Positions 1 to 8,512 of a DNA stretch of 64,000 nucleotides are shown piece after piece (positions within the stretch are counted from its first letter, which is position 1; each line of letters opens with the position of its first letter). Both the position numbers and the translations under genes were made by a program. The notes beneath the pieces were generated by a model. It made no database searches and had not been told where the DNA came from. It saw only the letters and a program-made list of their open reading frames with translations. The stretch spans positions 310,001 to 374,000 of the forward strand of contig NZ_FQUC01000001.1 in assembly GCF_900128985.1 (NCBI RefSeq). The letters run 5' to 3'. Source of the DNA: Indolivaga macrotermitis. GTDB taxonomy: Bacteria > Bacteroidota > Bacteroidia > Bacteroidales > Dysgonomonadaceae.

Positions 1-47
1 GTCAAAAAGGATGAATGCTTATTTTGTGAATTTATGTTAACTTGAAA

Positions 48-76
48 TTGAACTGTTTGATTTTTAGGTAATTTTG
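48..76 (+). promoter_or_regulatory. Candidate promoter of the first gene
   Basis: A perfect Bacteroidota -7 box, TAATTTTG (69-76), has a TTG 18 bp upstream (48-50). The start codon at 111 lies 34 bases further on. Inferred from the consensus only. Confidence 0.45.
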
Positions 77-110
77 TGGTCCATCTAGTTTATACGGAAT
101 AATAAAATTA

Positions 111-1901
111 ATGAAGAAGAATACTGGTTTTTTATTAATGATGTTGATATTATTCACATCACTTAAATGTTATAGTCAAGTAGGTATAAATACAGATAGT
201 CCGGATGAGAAGGCTGCAATGGAGATAGTTTCGTCGGAAAAGGGTATTCTGGTACCTCGAATGACAGAAAAAGAAAGGGATGCCATAAATCCTACGACAG
301 AGAATCAGCAAAGCCTCCTGATATTTAACACCGATGAAGATTGTTTTAATTATTGGCATAAAGTCGAGAAAGAATGGAAAAGCCTTTGTGGTAAGATCGG
401 AAAAGCTGATTTTGAGATCAGCGATTGTAATTCGATTAAAGTTACAGGCCTTTACCGGAATAAAGAATCATTAGGAACCGGACATTATATTACCGTGACC
501 GTTAATGTTAAAAAGGCGGGCGCTTATACTATCACAGCTATGCCCGATCCCGAGAATGGATACTATTTTACCCAGTCAGGCGAATTTTTGGCAACAGGCG
601 AATATCAATTAGTTATTCCCGGAGCGGGAACGCCTACTGATTATACACCTACGGGGCAACCTGGAGACCTGATCCGCTTTACATTAAATGGGGTCGTATC
701 GTCATGTACAACTTATATCCCGATTGAAGACTCAAGCAAAAAGCCGGAATATACGATGAACTGTAGCAAAGTACAGGTCAATGGAGTTTATTTGTTGGAT
801 CAAGAACTTGCTCCGGGAAATACAATAACGATGACTATAACAGCTACGGCTAATGCCATAGGTGCAACATATATTATTGAAACAGATGAGATAGGGGGGA
901 TCAGATTCTCGGCTTCGGGGATTTTGGTGTCAGGTACCCAAACTGTAACACTTACAGGAGTAGGTACTCCTAATACTTTAGATCCGATCCGTTTGACAAT
1001 TACGAGTAATAGCTCCACGTCATCAACAACATGTTCGGCGACGGTTAATGTAGCATATACAAAAAAACGTATTCTGACCATAGGTTCAGAGCCTAATGGC
1101 TTTGGGTATAATTTTAGTGGAACAGCACAGTCGGGGCGGATGCTTAAAGCTGCAAATAACTACGGGACATTATCTAATAGTATTGTTAAATGCGAAGGAT
1201 TTGATGTCATCGATGGTAGTGTGAACCCGACCGATGCACAAATGCAGGAGTGGCTAACAGGATCTAATCCGGTCGACATTGTTATTATCGGCTACGTAAA
1301 TGCAACTGTAGGTAACGCTGCGCAAGGAGCGGCTATCAGGCAATACCTGCAAAATGGGGGAGTTGTACTGGCCTTTATGGATAATAACGGGGTTCAGGCT
1401 CAACCCTTGTTACGGGCTGTATTCAATAGTTCTACAATTACGGCAACTAATATAGCCGGAGCTGCACCCGGTATGGTCTATGCGTTTTCTAACATAGAGC
1501 ATGAAATTCTTAATGGCCCTTTCGGGGATATCAGGGGGTTGTATTGGGGCGAGGATGCATCTTACACGCAAGGCGCTACGGGTTTGCCTGCGGATGATAT
1601 TATAGTATTCTCTACAGACGAAGACCTTTCGGGGACTAATTCGTATACAGGTGCTGTAACTGCATTTGTGCATAAAACATTGAATTTTGTCTATGTAGGA
1701 GATGGAGGTTTTAATTCCAGCAATACAGTAAATACCTCTCCATATACAATCTGCCCGTTTAGAGTTGATGCAAATAATGCGCCGGTTGCACGCCAGAGAT
1801 ACGGGCGTATAACCAATTCAGTCTATCCTGTCTATAATTCGGTATTTACGGCAAATGCAATAGCTTGGGGAATAAAGAAAGCCCAGTTTAAAGACCAGTG
1901 A
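111..1901 (+). CDS. Secreted modular protein with GATase-like C-terminal domain
   Basis: A 596-residue exported protein of unknown function. Residues 1-22 form a signal peptide. The mature N-terminus carries the VGINTDSP...GILVPRMT pattern, common at the start of Bacteroidota surface proteins. Two related beta-rich modules follow (about 100-205 and 215-315), each opening with a conserved Cys (SDCNSIKV, MNCSKVQV) and a GxYxxxxxL stretch. From about 320 an alpha/beta domain (KRILTIG, then DIVIIGYV and QYLQNGGVVLAFMD) resembles a class I glutamine amidotransferase-like fold, though I see no convincing Cys-His-Glu triad. No type IX C-terminal sorting domain is visible. It is monocistronic, with no functional partner nearby. 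Surface or adhesin-like use is a guess. Confidence 0.75.
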   Translation: MKKNTGFLLMMLILFTSLKCYSQVGINTDSPDEKAAMEIVSSEKGILVPRMTEKERDAINPTTENQQSLLIFNTDEDCFNYWHKVEKEWKSLCGKIGKADFEISDCNSIKVTGLYRNKESLGTGHYITVTVNVKKAGAYTITAMPDPENGYYFTQSGEFLATGEYQLVIPGAGTPTDYTPTGQPGDLIRFTLNGVVSSCTTYIPIEDSSKKPEYTMNCSKVQVNGVYLLDQELAPGNTITMTITATANAIGATYIIETDEIGGIRFSASGILVSGTQTVTLTGVGTPNTLDPIRLTITSNSSTSSTTCSATVNVAYTKKRILTIGSEPNGFGYNFSGTAQSGRMLKAANNYGTLSNSIVKCEGFDVIDGSVNPTDAQMQEWLTGSNPVDIVIIGYVNATVGNAAQGAAIRQYLQNGGVVLAFMDNNGVQAQPLLRAVFNSSTITATNIAGAAPGMVYAFSNIEHEILNGPFGDIRGLYWGEDASYTQGATGLPADDIIVFSTDEDLSGTNSYTGAVTAFVHKTLNFVYVGDGGFNSSNTVNTSPYTICPFRVDANNAPVARQRYGRITNSVYPVYNSVFTANAIAWGIKKAQFKDQ

Positions 1902-1946
1902 TCCGGAGACTTCTATTTGAATGTTCTAATAAAATCCGGTGAATTT

Positions 1947-1977
1947 TTTGTATATGTTATTGGATTGGTTATCTTTG
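1947..1977 (+). promoter_or_regulatory. rpsU promoter, consensus Bacteroidota type
   Basis: TTTG (1947-1950), a 19-bp spacer, then TATCTTTG (1970-1977) match the sigma-ABfr consensus exactly. Transcription should start near 1984, leaving an AT-rich leader of about 180 nt before rpsU at 2166. I see no ORF or strong hairpin in that leader. Confidence 0.75.
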
Positions 1978-2165
1978 CACTCCGAAAATGAAGGGAGGTT
2001 TTGATTAAAACTTAAGTTAGACATAGAAAGATAATTTAGAGAATTGCAAAAAAAGGTATGCATTTAGTATATTGTTTGCAATGTATACATAGGTATATAA
2101 ATAAGCCTGTGCATAAAAAAAATCAAAACAAAATTCATTTATAAACAAAGAAAAAAATTAAGATC

Positions 2166-2357
2166 ATGATAATTGTACCAATTAAAGAAGGTGAAAACAT
2201 CGAAAAAGCATTAAAAAAATTCAAAAGAAAATTTGAAAAAACAGGCGTTGTAAAGGAACTTCGTCGCCGTCAAGCATTCGAAAAGCCTTCAATTACAAAT
2301 AGAAAGCAAAGAATTCATGCTGTATACGTACAAAAACTTCAAGAAATAGAAGAATAA
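2166..2357 (+). CDS. rpsU: 30S ribosomal protein bS21
   Basis: A 63-residue basic protein starting MIIVPIKEGENIEKALKKFK with the KTGVVKELRRRQAFEKPS core typical of bS21. It is a small-subunit protein. In Bacteroidota it helps hide the 16S anti-Shine-Dalgarno tail (published for Flavobacterium johnsoniae). The start codon is preceded by A-rich sequence without a Shine-Dalgarno site. It is followed after 63 bp by a Xer recombinase and then hpf, all on the same strand and probably cotranscribed. Confidence 0.97.
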   Translation: MIIVPIKEGENIEKALKKFKRKFEKTGVVKELRRRQAFEKPSITNRKQRIHAVYVQKLQEIEE

Positions 2358-2420
2358 TTTAAATTTGTATTTGTAACAGCGTTTTCATAACTTCGTCATC
2401 AACCTGTAAAAAACAGAAGT

Positions 2421-3305
2421 ATGACAATTGTGGAAAAATATATCAGTTATCTCCGTTATGAGAAGAATTACTCTTCACATACGGAGATTTCTTATTCCAC
2501 AGACCTTGCGCAGTTTAATTCCTTTCTTGAGAGGAATTATCCCGAGCATACATTAATCGATGTAGATGGTGACATTGTCAGAGCGTGGGTTATGCTGCTG
2601 ATGGAACAGAAAACCACAGCCCGGTCAGTTAACCGGAAGCTCAGTTCTCTGAAATCCTTTTATCGCTACCTGCAAAGAATAGGGGAGGTGAAAGTGAGCC
2701 CGTTGAAAAAAGTATCAGGGCCTAAAGCTGCAAAACCAATACCTTCATTCATAAATTATAATGATATGGAGAAGGTGCTGGATGTAGATGTTTCTGATGA
2801 TGATTACGAAGCATTCCGGGATAAGGTGATCCTGGAGTTGTTTTATGTAACCGGTATGCGTCGAGCCGAACTTATAGGTCTTAGAGATGTAGATGTTGAT
2901 CTGGGAACAGGTAGTATCAGGGTGACAGGGAAGCGCAATAAGCAACGGATCATTCCGATAAGTAAATCGACGGTAGATCTGCTCAATAAATATTTAGAGG
3001 TAAGACAAGCCGAATTTAAGAACCAAACCGAAACGTTCTTTGTTAGAAAGGGAGGAGATCCTGTATATCCGATGCTTATACATAGAGTTGTAACAGTGCA
3101 TCTGAAATGGATACCGACATTGGCAAAGGCCAGCCCTCACGTATTGAGGCATTCGTTTGCAACCGGAATGCTGAATAATGGGGCAGATATAAATGCCGTG
3201 AAAGAGCTGTTAGGTCATTCGAGTTTGGCATCAACCGAAATATATACACATACATCGTTTGAAGAATTAAAGAAAATATATAGTAAAGCTCATCCTCGAG
3301 CGTAA
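2421..3305 (+). CDS. xerC: Tyrosine recombinase, XerC/XerD family
   Basis: A 294-residue tyrosine recombinase, full length for XerC/XerD, that acts on chromosome-dimer resolution sites (dif). An N-terminal SAM-like core-binding domain (1-85) is followed by the catalytic domain with all expected residues: Arg in TGMRRAEL, Lys in TGKRNKQR, HxxR in HVLRHSF, His in LLGHSSL and the nucleophilic Tyr in EIYTH. It sits between rpsU and hpf, an arrangement that fits a housekeeping recombinase better than a phage or integron integrase. No mobile-element ends or att repeats are seen beside it. XerC versus XerD cannot be settled from one copy, so the symbol is tentative. Confidence 0.88.
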   Translation: MTIVEKYISYLRYEKNYSSHTEISYSTDLAQFNSFLERNYPEHTLIDVDGDIVRAWVMLLMEQKTTARSVNRKLSSLKSFYRYLQRIGEVKVSPLKKVSGPKAAKPIPSFINYNDMEKVLDVDVSDDDYEAFRDKVILELFYVTGMRRAELIGLRDVDVDLGTGSIRVTGKRNKQRIIPISKSTVDLLNKYLEVRQAEFKNQTETFFVRKGGDPVYPMLIHRVVTVHLKWIPTLAKASPHVLRHSFATGMLNNGADINAVKELLGHSSLASTEIYTHTSFEELKKIYSKAHPRA

Positions 3306-3322
3306 CTTTAAGCAACCAATAA

Positions 3323-3330
3323 AAAGGAGG
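3323..3330 (+). promoter_or_regulatory. Strong Shine-Dalgarno site of hpf
   Basis: AAAGGAGG lies 5 nt before the ATG at 3336 and 8 nt before the ATG at 3339. It is fully complementary to the CCUCCUUU usual at the 3' end of 16S rRNA. The other starts I inspected here (rpsU, rplK, rplL, rpoB, rpoC) have A-rich sequence instead, so this site stands out. Confidence 0.8.
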
Positions 3331-3335
3331 AATTT

Positions 3336-3638
3336 ATGATGAACATTAACATTCAATCATTGCATTTCGATGCAACAGACAAGCTGAAAGAATTTATACA
3401 AAAAAAAGTAACTAAACTAGAAAAATATTCAGACGATATATTAATAGCCGAAGTAATACTTAAAGTAGTAAAGCCCGAAACGAAGATGAATAAAGAGGCT
3501 TCGATTAAGTTAAGTGTAAAAAACGATGACCTGTTTGCTAATAAAACGGCCGAAAGTTTCGAAGAAGCAATAGACTTATGCGCCGAAGCTTTAGAAAAAC
3601 AGTTGGTGAAATACAAAGAAAAAGCTCAAGCGAAATAA
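3336..3638 (+). CDS. hpf: Ribosome hibernation-promoting factor (short form)
   Basis: A 100-residue protein with the beta-alpha-beta-beta-beta-alpha pattern of the HPF/RaiA family: MNINIQSLHFDATDKLKEFI, KKVTKLEKYSDDI, and C-terminal SFEEAIDLCAEALEKQL. Members bind the 30S decoding region and inactivate ribosomes in stationary phase or stress. It has the short form's length, without the dimerisation tail of long HPF. Two adjacent ATG codons (3336 and 3339) could both start it. Expression is probably controlled at translation through the unusual Shine-Dalgarno site. Confidence 0.93.
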   Translation: MMNINIQSLHFDATDKLKEFIQKKVTKLEKYSDDILIAEVILKVVKPETKMNKEASIKLSVKNDDLFANKTAESFEEAIDLCAEALEKQLVKYKEKAQAK

Positions 3639-3653
3639 AAAAGGCTTATAAAG

Positions 3654-3685
3654 TTTGGGATTAAAAAAAATAATTTCTATTTTTG
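3654..3685 (+). promoter_or_regulatory. Promoter of the tRNA-tuf cluster
   Basis: TTTG (3654-3657), a 20-bp spacer, then TATTTTTG (3678-3685), close to the Bacteroidota consensus. It lies about 70 bp before the first tRNA and likely drives the four tRNAs and perhaps tuf. Confidence 0.6.
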
Positions 3686-3722
3686 TCGCCGTTTCGCACA
3701 AATCACAATGTCGGAACGGCGA
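3686..3722 (+). repeat. 11-bp inverted repeat before the tRNA cluster
   Basis: TCGCCGTTTCG (3686-3696) pairs with CGGAACGGCGA (3712-3722), with one G-T pair and a 15-nt loop. It begins right after the -7 box, so the first bases may not be transcribed. It may be an operator or a leader hairpin. Confidence 0.45.
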
Positions 3723-3756
3723 TTTGTTCCCAGGGACAATTATATATTGAAAAAAT

Positions 3757-3830
3757 GCCTCTTTAGCTCAGTTGGCCAGAGCACGTGATTTGTAATCTCG
3801 GGGTCGTTGGTTCGAATCCGACAAGAGGCT
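3757..3830 (+). tRNA. tRNA-Thr (anticodon TGT)
   Basis: A 74-nt cloverleaf with acceptor GCCTCTT/AAGAGGC, discriminator T, anticodon loop TTTGTAA and T-loop TTCGAAT. No encoded CCA. First of four clustered tRNAs. Confidence 0.95.
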
Positions 3831-3832
3831 CA

Positions 3833-3858
3833 AAAGGAAATAGCGAAAGCTATCCTTT
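3833..3858 (+). other. Spacer hairpin with GAAA tetraloop
   Basis: Between tRNA-Thr and tRNA-Tyr, AAAGG-AA-ATAGC pairs with GCTAT-CCTTT around a GAAA tetraloop (845-848 within 3833-3858), leaving an AA bulge. It is probably a processing or stability element of the tRNA precursor. Confidence 0.4.
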
Positions 3859-3879
3859 GCTTTAGCAAGCATAAAGTTT

Positions 3880-3962
3880 GGGCAGTTACCAGAGTGGCCA
3901 AATGGGTCTGACTGTAACTCAGATAGCGTAAGCTTACGGTGGTTCGAATCCATCACTGCCCA
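3880..3962 (+). tRNA. tRNA-Tyr (anticodon GTA)
   Basis: An 83-nt class II tRNA with acceptor GGGCAGT/ACTGCCC, anticodon loop CTGTAAC (GTA) and the long variable arm expected for bacterial tRNA-Tyr. Confidence 0.95.
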
Positions 3963-3968
3963 CTCTTT

Positions 3969-4041
3969 GCGGAAGTAGCTCAGTTGATAGAGCATCAGCC
4001 TTCCAAGCTGAGGGTCGCGGGTTTGAACCCCGTCTTCCGCT
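3969..4041 (+). tRNA. tRNA-Gly (anticodon TCC)
   Basis: A 73-nt tRNA with acceptor GCGGAAG/CTTCCGC, anticodon loop CTTCCAA (TCC) and intact D and T arms. Six bases follow tRNA-Tyr. Confidence 0.95.
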
Positions 4042-4047
4042 CTGTTC

Positions 4048-4119
<72 letters not shown>

Positions 4120-4237
4120 CAAAGGTTGCCGATAAGCAATTTGCGTAGAGGCTAGATTTTTTTTTCAAAATGTTTTGTCGCATTTTTGAAGTAATACAAG
4201 AAATAAGCAATCATTAATTAATAAGTACATTTTTATT

Positions 4238-5425
4238 ATGGCAAAAGAACATTTTAACCGGTCGAAACCACACGTAAATATCGGTACAATCGGTCACGTT
4301 GACCACGGTAAAACTACTCTTACTGCTGCCATCACAAAAGTATTGGCAGACGCTGGTCTTTCTCAAGCGCGTTCGTTCGATTCAATTGACAACGCTCCTG
4401 AAGAAAAAGAGCGTGGTATCACAATCAATACATCTCACGTAGAATACGAAACAGCTAACCGTCACTACGCTCACGTAGACTGTCCAGGTCACGCTGACTA
4501 CGTAAAGAACATGGTTACTGGTGCTGCTCAAATGGATGGTGCTATCATTGTAGTTGCTGCAACTGATGGTCCTATGCCTCAAACTCGTGAGCATATCCTT
4601 CTAGCTCGTCAGGTAAACGTACCTCGCCTAGTTGTTTTCATGAACAAATGCGATATCGTTGAAGACGAAGAAATGTTGGAATTAGTTGAACTTGAAATGA
4701 GAGAACTTCTTTCATTCTATGAATTCGACGGTGACAATACTCCGGTAATCCGCGGTTCTGCTCTTGGAGCATTGAACGGTGTTGAACCTTGGGTAGGTCA
4801 AGTATTAGAGCTAATGAAAGCTGTAGATGAGTGGATTCCACTTCCTCCACGTGATATCGATAAACCATTCCTTATGCCAGTTGAAGACGTATTCTCGATT
4901 ACAGGTCGTGGTACAGTAGCAACAGGACGTATCGAAACAGGTATCATCAAAACTGGTGAAGAAGTTCAAATCATCGGTCTTGGTTCAGAAGGTAAGAAAT
5001 CTGTAGTAACAGGTGTTGAAATGTTCCGTAAGATCCTAGACGAAGGTCAAGCTGGTGATAACGTAGGTCTTCTACTTCGTGGTGTTGACAAAGAAGAGAT
5101 CAAACGTGGTATGGTTATTACTCACCCAGGAAAAGTGAAACCTCATACTCAAATTAAAGCAGAGGTTTATATCTTGAAAAAAGAAGAAGGTGGACGTCAC
5201 ACTCCATTCCATAACAAATATCGTCCTCAGTTCTACATCCGTACATTGGACGTAACTGGTGAGATCACTCTTCCAGAAGGAACAGATATGGTTATGCCTG
5301 GTGATAACTTGACAATTACTGTAGAACTTATCTATCCAGTAGCATGTAGCGTAGGTTTACGTTTCGCTATCCGTGAAGGTGGACGTACAGTAGGTGCTGG
5401 TCAGATCACAGAAATCCTAGACTAA
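4238..5425 (+). CDS. tuf: Elongation factor Tu
   Basis: A 395-residue GTPase that delivers aminoacyl-tRNA to the ribosomal A site. G1 is [10 protein letters not shown] near residue 19, G2 lies in [14 protein letters not shown]3 is [12 protein letters not shown] and G4 is NKCD. Domains 2 and 3 follow ([16 protein letters not shown], then [13 protein letters not shown]-like C-terminus). Length is normal. It lies between the tRNA cluster and tRNA-Trp-secE-nusG, the standard Bacteroidales order. The start follows an A/T-rich leader. No second tuf copy is seen in the window. Confidence 0.99.
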   Translation: MAKEHFNRSKPHVNIGTIGHVDHGKTTLTAAITKVLADAGLSQARSFDSIDNAPEEKERGITINTSHVEYETANRHYAHVDCPGHADYVKNMVTGAAQMDGAIIVVAATDGPMPQTREHILLARQVNVPRLVVFMNKCDIVEDEEMLELVELEMRELLSFYEFDGDNTPVIRGSALGALNGVEPWVGQVLELMKAVDEWIPLPPRDIDKPFLMPVEDVFSITGRGTVATGRIETGIIKTGEEVQIIGLGSEGKKSVVTGVEMFRKILDEGQAGDNVGLLLRGVDKEEIKRGMVITHPGKVKPHTQIKAEVYILKKEEGGRHTPFHNKYRPQFYIRTLDVTGEITLPEGTDMVMPGDNLTITVELIYPVACSVGLRFAIREGGRTVGAGQITEILD

Positions 5426-5448
5426 TAAGATTATCTAGATAAAAGCCG

Positions 5449-5471
5449 AGCCGGCTGAAATATTGCCGGCT
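5449..5471 (+). terminator. GC-rich hairpin after tuf, weak terminator or processing site
   Basis: AGCCGGC (5449-5455) and GCCGGCT (5465-5471) form a perfect 7-bp stem with a 9-nt loop, followed by TTATTTC but no clean T run. It ends 7 bases before tRNA-Trp, so it may reduce read-through or mark a processing point. Confidence 0.5.
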
Positions 5472-5478
5472 TATTTCT

Positions 5479-5551
5479 ACGGGTTTAGCTCAGTTGGTAG
5501 AGCACTGGTCTCCAAAACCAGGTGTCGGGAGTTCGAGTCTCTCAACCCGTG
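5479..5551 (+). tRNA. tRNA-Trp (anticodon CCA)
   Basis: A 73-nt tRNA with acceptor ACGGGTT/AACCCGT, anticodon stem CTGGT/ACCAG and loop CTCCAAA (CCA). It lies 18 bp before secE. Confidence 0.95.
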
Positions 5552-5569
5552 CAAATCTTATAAAGGGTA

Positions 5570-5761
5570 ATGAAAAAAGTAATTCAATACATAAAAGATT
5601 CATATAACGAACTTGCACACAAGGTTTCTTGGCCAACTCGTGCCGAACTTACCAGTAGTGCTGTTATCGTCATGATCGCTTCCTTTATCATGGCAATAAT
5701 TGTCTTTGGTGTAGACTCGTTGTTTGAATGGGGCTTGAAGTATTTCTACGGTATTGTTTAA
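5570..5761 (+). CDS. secE: Preprotein translocase subunit SecE
   Basis: A 63-residue single-span inner-membrane protein of the SecYEG channel. It has the family features: an amphipathic N-terminal helix ending HKVSWPTRAEL, then one transmembrane helix at about residues 30-53 (SSAVIVMIASFIMAIIVFGV). This is the short form normal in Bacteroidota. It is followed 18 bp later by nusG, the conserved secE-nusG pair. Confidence 0.97.
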   Translation: MKKVIQYIKDSYNELAHKVSWPTRAELTSSAVIVMIASFIMAIIVFGVDSLFEWGLKYFYGIV

Positions 5762-5779
5762 TCTCCTCAATTTATTAAA

Positions 5780-6325
5780 ATGACTGAAATCGAAAAGAAA
5801 TGGTACGTACTGCGTGCTGTTAGTGGAAAAGAAAATAAGGTCAAAGAGTATCTTGAGGCAGAGATGAAGAAGACCGAGTTAGGAAAATACATCTCGCAAG
5901 TTCTTATTCCTACCGAAAAAACTTATATCATGCGTAACGGAAAGAAGGTGCTTAAAGAAAAAGCATATCTTCCCGGTTATATTTTGATAGAAGCAGCTTT
6001 GGTTGGGGAAGTTGTACATGAACTACGCAACATAAATTATGTTGCTGGATTCTTACCGGATGCTACCAATCCACAGCCATTACGACAATCTGAGGTAAAC
6101 CGTATCTTGGGTACTATGGATGAGTTGGAAGAGCAATCGGAAGAAATGGACGTTCAGTACATTGTTGGTGAAACAGTAAAAGTAACCAACGGTCCCTTCA
6201 ACGGATTTTCAGGTATTATCGAAGAGGTAAATGCTGAGAAAAAGAAACTCAAAGTTATGGTAAAGATATTCGGACGGAAAACTCCGCTCGAATTGAATTA
6301 CATGCAAGTCGAAAAAGAACAATAA
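5780..6325 (+). CDS. nusG: Transcription termination/antitermination factor NusG
   Basis: A 181-residue protein that binds RNA polymerase and affects pausing, Rho termination and coupling to ribosomes. The N-terminal NGN domain (KKWYVLRAVSGKENKVKEYLE, LPGYILIEA) is followed by a KOW domain (VGETVKVTNGPFNGFSGIIEEV) at about 130-160. Length is standard. It sits between secE and the L11 operon genes. Confidence 0.98.
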   Translation: MTEIEKKWYVLRAVSGKENKVKEYLEAEMKKTELGKYISQVLIPTEKTYIMRNGKKVLKEKAYLPGYILIEAALVGEVVHELRNINYVAGFLPDATNPQPLRQSEVNRILGTMDELEEQSEEMDVQYIVGETVKVTNGPFNGFSGIIEEVNAEKKKLKVMVKIFGRKTPLELNYMQVEKEQ

Positions 6326-6392
6326 TATTTGGTTACGCATTTATTTGTTCTATCCACCCGTTTTAAACAAAAACTAAAAATTTAAAACAAAA

Positions 6393-6836
6393 ATGGCTAA
6401 AGAAATTGCTGGACAATTAAAATTACAAATTAAAGGCGGTGCAGCAAATCCATCACCTCCCGTAGGACCTGCTTTAGGTTCTAAAGGGATCAATATTATG
6501 GATTTTTGCAAGCAATTTAATGCCAGAACTCAAGACAAAGCAGGAAAGATTCTTCCGGTAGTAATTACTTACTATGCAGATAAATCTTTTGACTTTATAA
6601 TCAAAAATCCTCCTGTAGCAGTCCAACTTCTTGAGATAACTAAGCTTAAAAGTGGTTCTGCAGAACCAAATCGTAAAAAAGTATCTGAAATAACTTGGGA
6701 ACAAGTTCGCGTTATCGCAGAAGATAAAATGAACGATTTGAACTGTTTTACAATCGAATCAGCAATGAAGATGGTTGCCGGAACAGCAAGAAGTATGGGG
6801 ATCACAGTAAAAGGGGCTTTCCCGAATAATAATTAA
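6393..6836 (+). CDS. rplK: 50S ribosomal protein uL11
   Basis: A 147-residue protein that binds 23S rRNA at the GTPase-associated centre. The N-terminal [24 protein letters not shown] and the C-terminal RNA-binding domain ending [12 protein letters not shown] are intact. It is first of the L11-L1-L10-L12 group, with a 17-bp gap to rplA. Confidence 0.99.
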   Translation: MAKEIAGQLKLQIKGGAANPSPPVGPALGSKGINIMDFCKQFNARTQDKAGKILPVVITYYADKSFDFIIKNPPVAVQLLEITKLKSGSAEPNRKKVSEITWEQVRVIAEDKMNDLNCFTIESAMKMVAGTARSMGITVKGAFPNNN

Positions 6837-6853
6837 TTAACTTCAATTGAGAA

Positions 6854-7552
6854 ATGGGTAAACTGACAAAAAATCAAAAGTTAGCTTTCAGCAAAATTGA
6901 AGCAGGGAAATCTTACTCACTGGCAGAAGCATCGCAACTGGTTAAAGAAATTACTACCAGTAAATTTGATGCATCTGTTGATGTAGACGTACGTCTGGGA
7001 GTTGATCCTCGTAAAGCTAACCAAATGGTGAGAGGTGTAGTATCTCTGCCACACGGAACAGGAAAGCAAGTTAGAGTTCTAGTATTATGTTCGCCTGACG
7101 CAGAAGCTGCAGCTAAAGAAGCCGGAGCAGACTACGTAGGTTTGGATGAATATATCGAAAAAATAAAAGGTGGTTGGACAGATATCGACGTGATTATCAC
7201 TCAACCTGCCATCATGGGTAAGATTGGTGCTCTGGGACGTGTATTAGGACCTCGTGGTCTTATGCCTAACCCTAAGAGTGGTACTGTGACTGTTGATGTT
7301 GCAAAAGCGGTAACAGAGGTTAAATCTGGTAAAATCGACTTTAAAGTAGACAAAACAGGTATTATCCATGCTTCTATTGGTAAAGTATCGTTTTCTGCTG
7401 ATCAGATCAAAGATAATGCAAGAGAGTTCATCAATACGCTTATCAAATTGAAACCAACTTCAGCAAAAGGTACTTATGTGAAAAGTGTGTTTCTTTCAAG
7501 TACTATGAGTCCGGGTATTAAGATCGACCCTAAATCAGTAGACGAAAACTAA
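6854..7552 (+). CDS. rplA: 50S ribosomal protein uL1
   Basis: A 232-residue protein of the L1 stalk, with the signatures [31 protein letters not shown] and [15 protein letters not shown]1 proteins often repress their own mRNA, as known in Escherichia coli; I did not identify a mimic site here. Length is normal, and a 16-bp gap separates it from rplJ. Confidence 0.99.
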   Translation: MGKLTKNQKLAFSKIEAGKSYSLAEASQLVKEITTSKFDASVDVDVRLGVDPRKANQMVRGVVSLPHGTGKQVRVLVLCSPDAEAAAKEAGADYVGLDEYIEKIKGGWTDIDVIITQPAIMGKIGALGRVLGPRGLMPNPKSGTVTVDVAKAVTEVKSGKIDFKVDKTGIIHASIGKVSFSADQIKDNAREFINTLIKLKPTSAKGTYVKSVFLSSTMSPGIKIDPKSVDEN

Positions 7553-7568
7553 TTAAAACTACGGAATT

Positions 7569-8081
7569 ATGAGAAAGGAAGATAAAAGCACTATTATAAG
7601 CACTATCGCTGAAACTGTAAAAGGATATGATTTCTTTTACCTGACAGACATCTCTACTCTGAACGCTGCAAAAACCAGCGCATTAAGAGAAGAATGCTAC
7701 AAGAGCGATATCAAGCTGATGGTTGTTAAAAACACCTTGTTGCAAAAAGCTTTAGAATCACTAGATACAGATTTTTCTGAATTAACTCCGGTTTTGAAAG
7801 GAAATACAGCTATCATGTTTTCTAATACAGCTAACGCACCGGCTAAATTGTTGGACAAATACACCAAAGAAGGTGTACCTTCATTGAAAGCTGCTTATGT
7901 ACAAGAAAGCTTCTATATCGGAGCAAACAACCTGAAAGCCCTTGTTAATGTTAAGAGCAGAGAAGAACTTATTGGAGACGTTATCGGATTGTTACAATCT
8001 CCTATCAAGAATGTTGTATCTGCACTTCAATCGGGTGGTAATACCATCCACGGAGTACTTGAGACTCTATCAAAAAAATAA
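7569..8081 (+). CDS. rplJ: 50S ribosomal protein uL10
   Basis: A 170-residue base of the ribosomal stalk that anchors bL12 dimers. It has MRKEDKSTIISTIAETVKGYD, MVVKNTLLQKAL and a C-terminal helical bL12-binding tail. It is followed 44 bp later by rplL. An overlapping 69-codon frame at 7942-8151 is a shadow. Confidence 0.98.
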   Translation: MRKEDKSTIISTIAETVKGYDFFYLTDISTLNAAKTSALREECYKSDIKLMVVKNTLLQKALESLDTDFSELTPVLKGNTAIMFSNTANAPAKLLDKYTKEGVPSLKAAYVQESFYIGANNLKALVNVKSREELIGDVIGLLQSPIKNVVSALQSGGNTIHGVLETLSKK

Positions 8082-8125
8082 ATTTTTAATAAAAGAAGTA
8101 ATAACAATTTTAATACATACAAAAA

Positions 8126-8503
8126 ATGGCAGACGTAAAAGCTATTGCTGAACAACTAGTAAATTTGACAGTTAAAGAAGTTAGCGAACTAGCTGAAGTT
8201 CTTAAAACAGAATACGGAATCGAACCAGCTGCTGCTGCTGTAGCTGTTGCTGCTCCCGCTGCAGGCGGTGCTGCTGAAGCTGCAGAAGAAAAAACATCAT
8301 TTGACGTTGTTCTGAAATCAGCTGGAGCTAACAAACTTCAAGTTGTTAAAGCTGTTAAAGAACTTACAGGTTTAGGTTTGAAAGAAGCAAAAGACATCGT
8401 AGATGCTGCACCATCTGATCTTAAGAAAGGTGTATCTAAAGATGAAGCTGAAGCATTGAAAAAACAATTGGAAGAAGCTGGAGCTGAAATTGAACTTAAA
8501 TAA
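8126..8503 (+). CDS. rplL: 50S ribosomal protein bL12
   Basis: A 125-residue stalk protein. Residues 1-35 form the dimerisation domain, 36-52 an Ala-rich hinge ([15 protein letters not shown]), and 58-125 the factor-binding domain ([35 protein letters not shown]). It is translated at high level in most bacteria. Two hairpins follow it before rpoB. Confidence 0.99.
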   Translation: MADVKAIAEQLVNLTVKEVSELAEVLKTEYGIEPAAAAVAVAAPAAGGAAEAAEEKTSFDVVLKSAGANKLQVVKAVKELTGLGLKEAKDIVDAAPSDLKKGVSKDEAEALKKQLEEAGAEIELK

Positions 8504-8512
8504 AACAAAAAG

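Noticed and set aside
2421-3305. Xer recombinase as sign of a mobile element
   Set aside because: It sits in a stable housekeeping cluster, with no att repeats, cargo or other element genes.
7942-8151. Plus-strand ORF bridging rplJ and rplL
   Set aside because: It overlaps two conserved ribosomal genes in a different frame.
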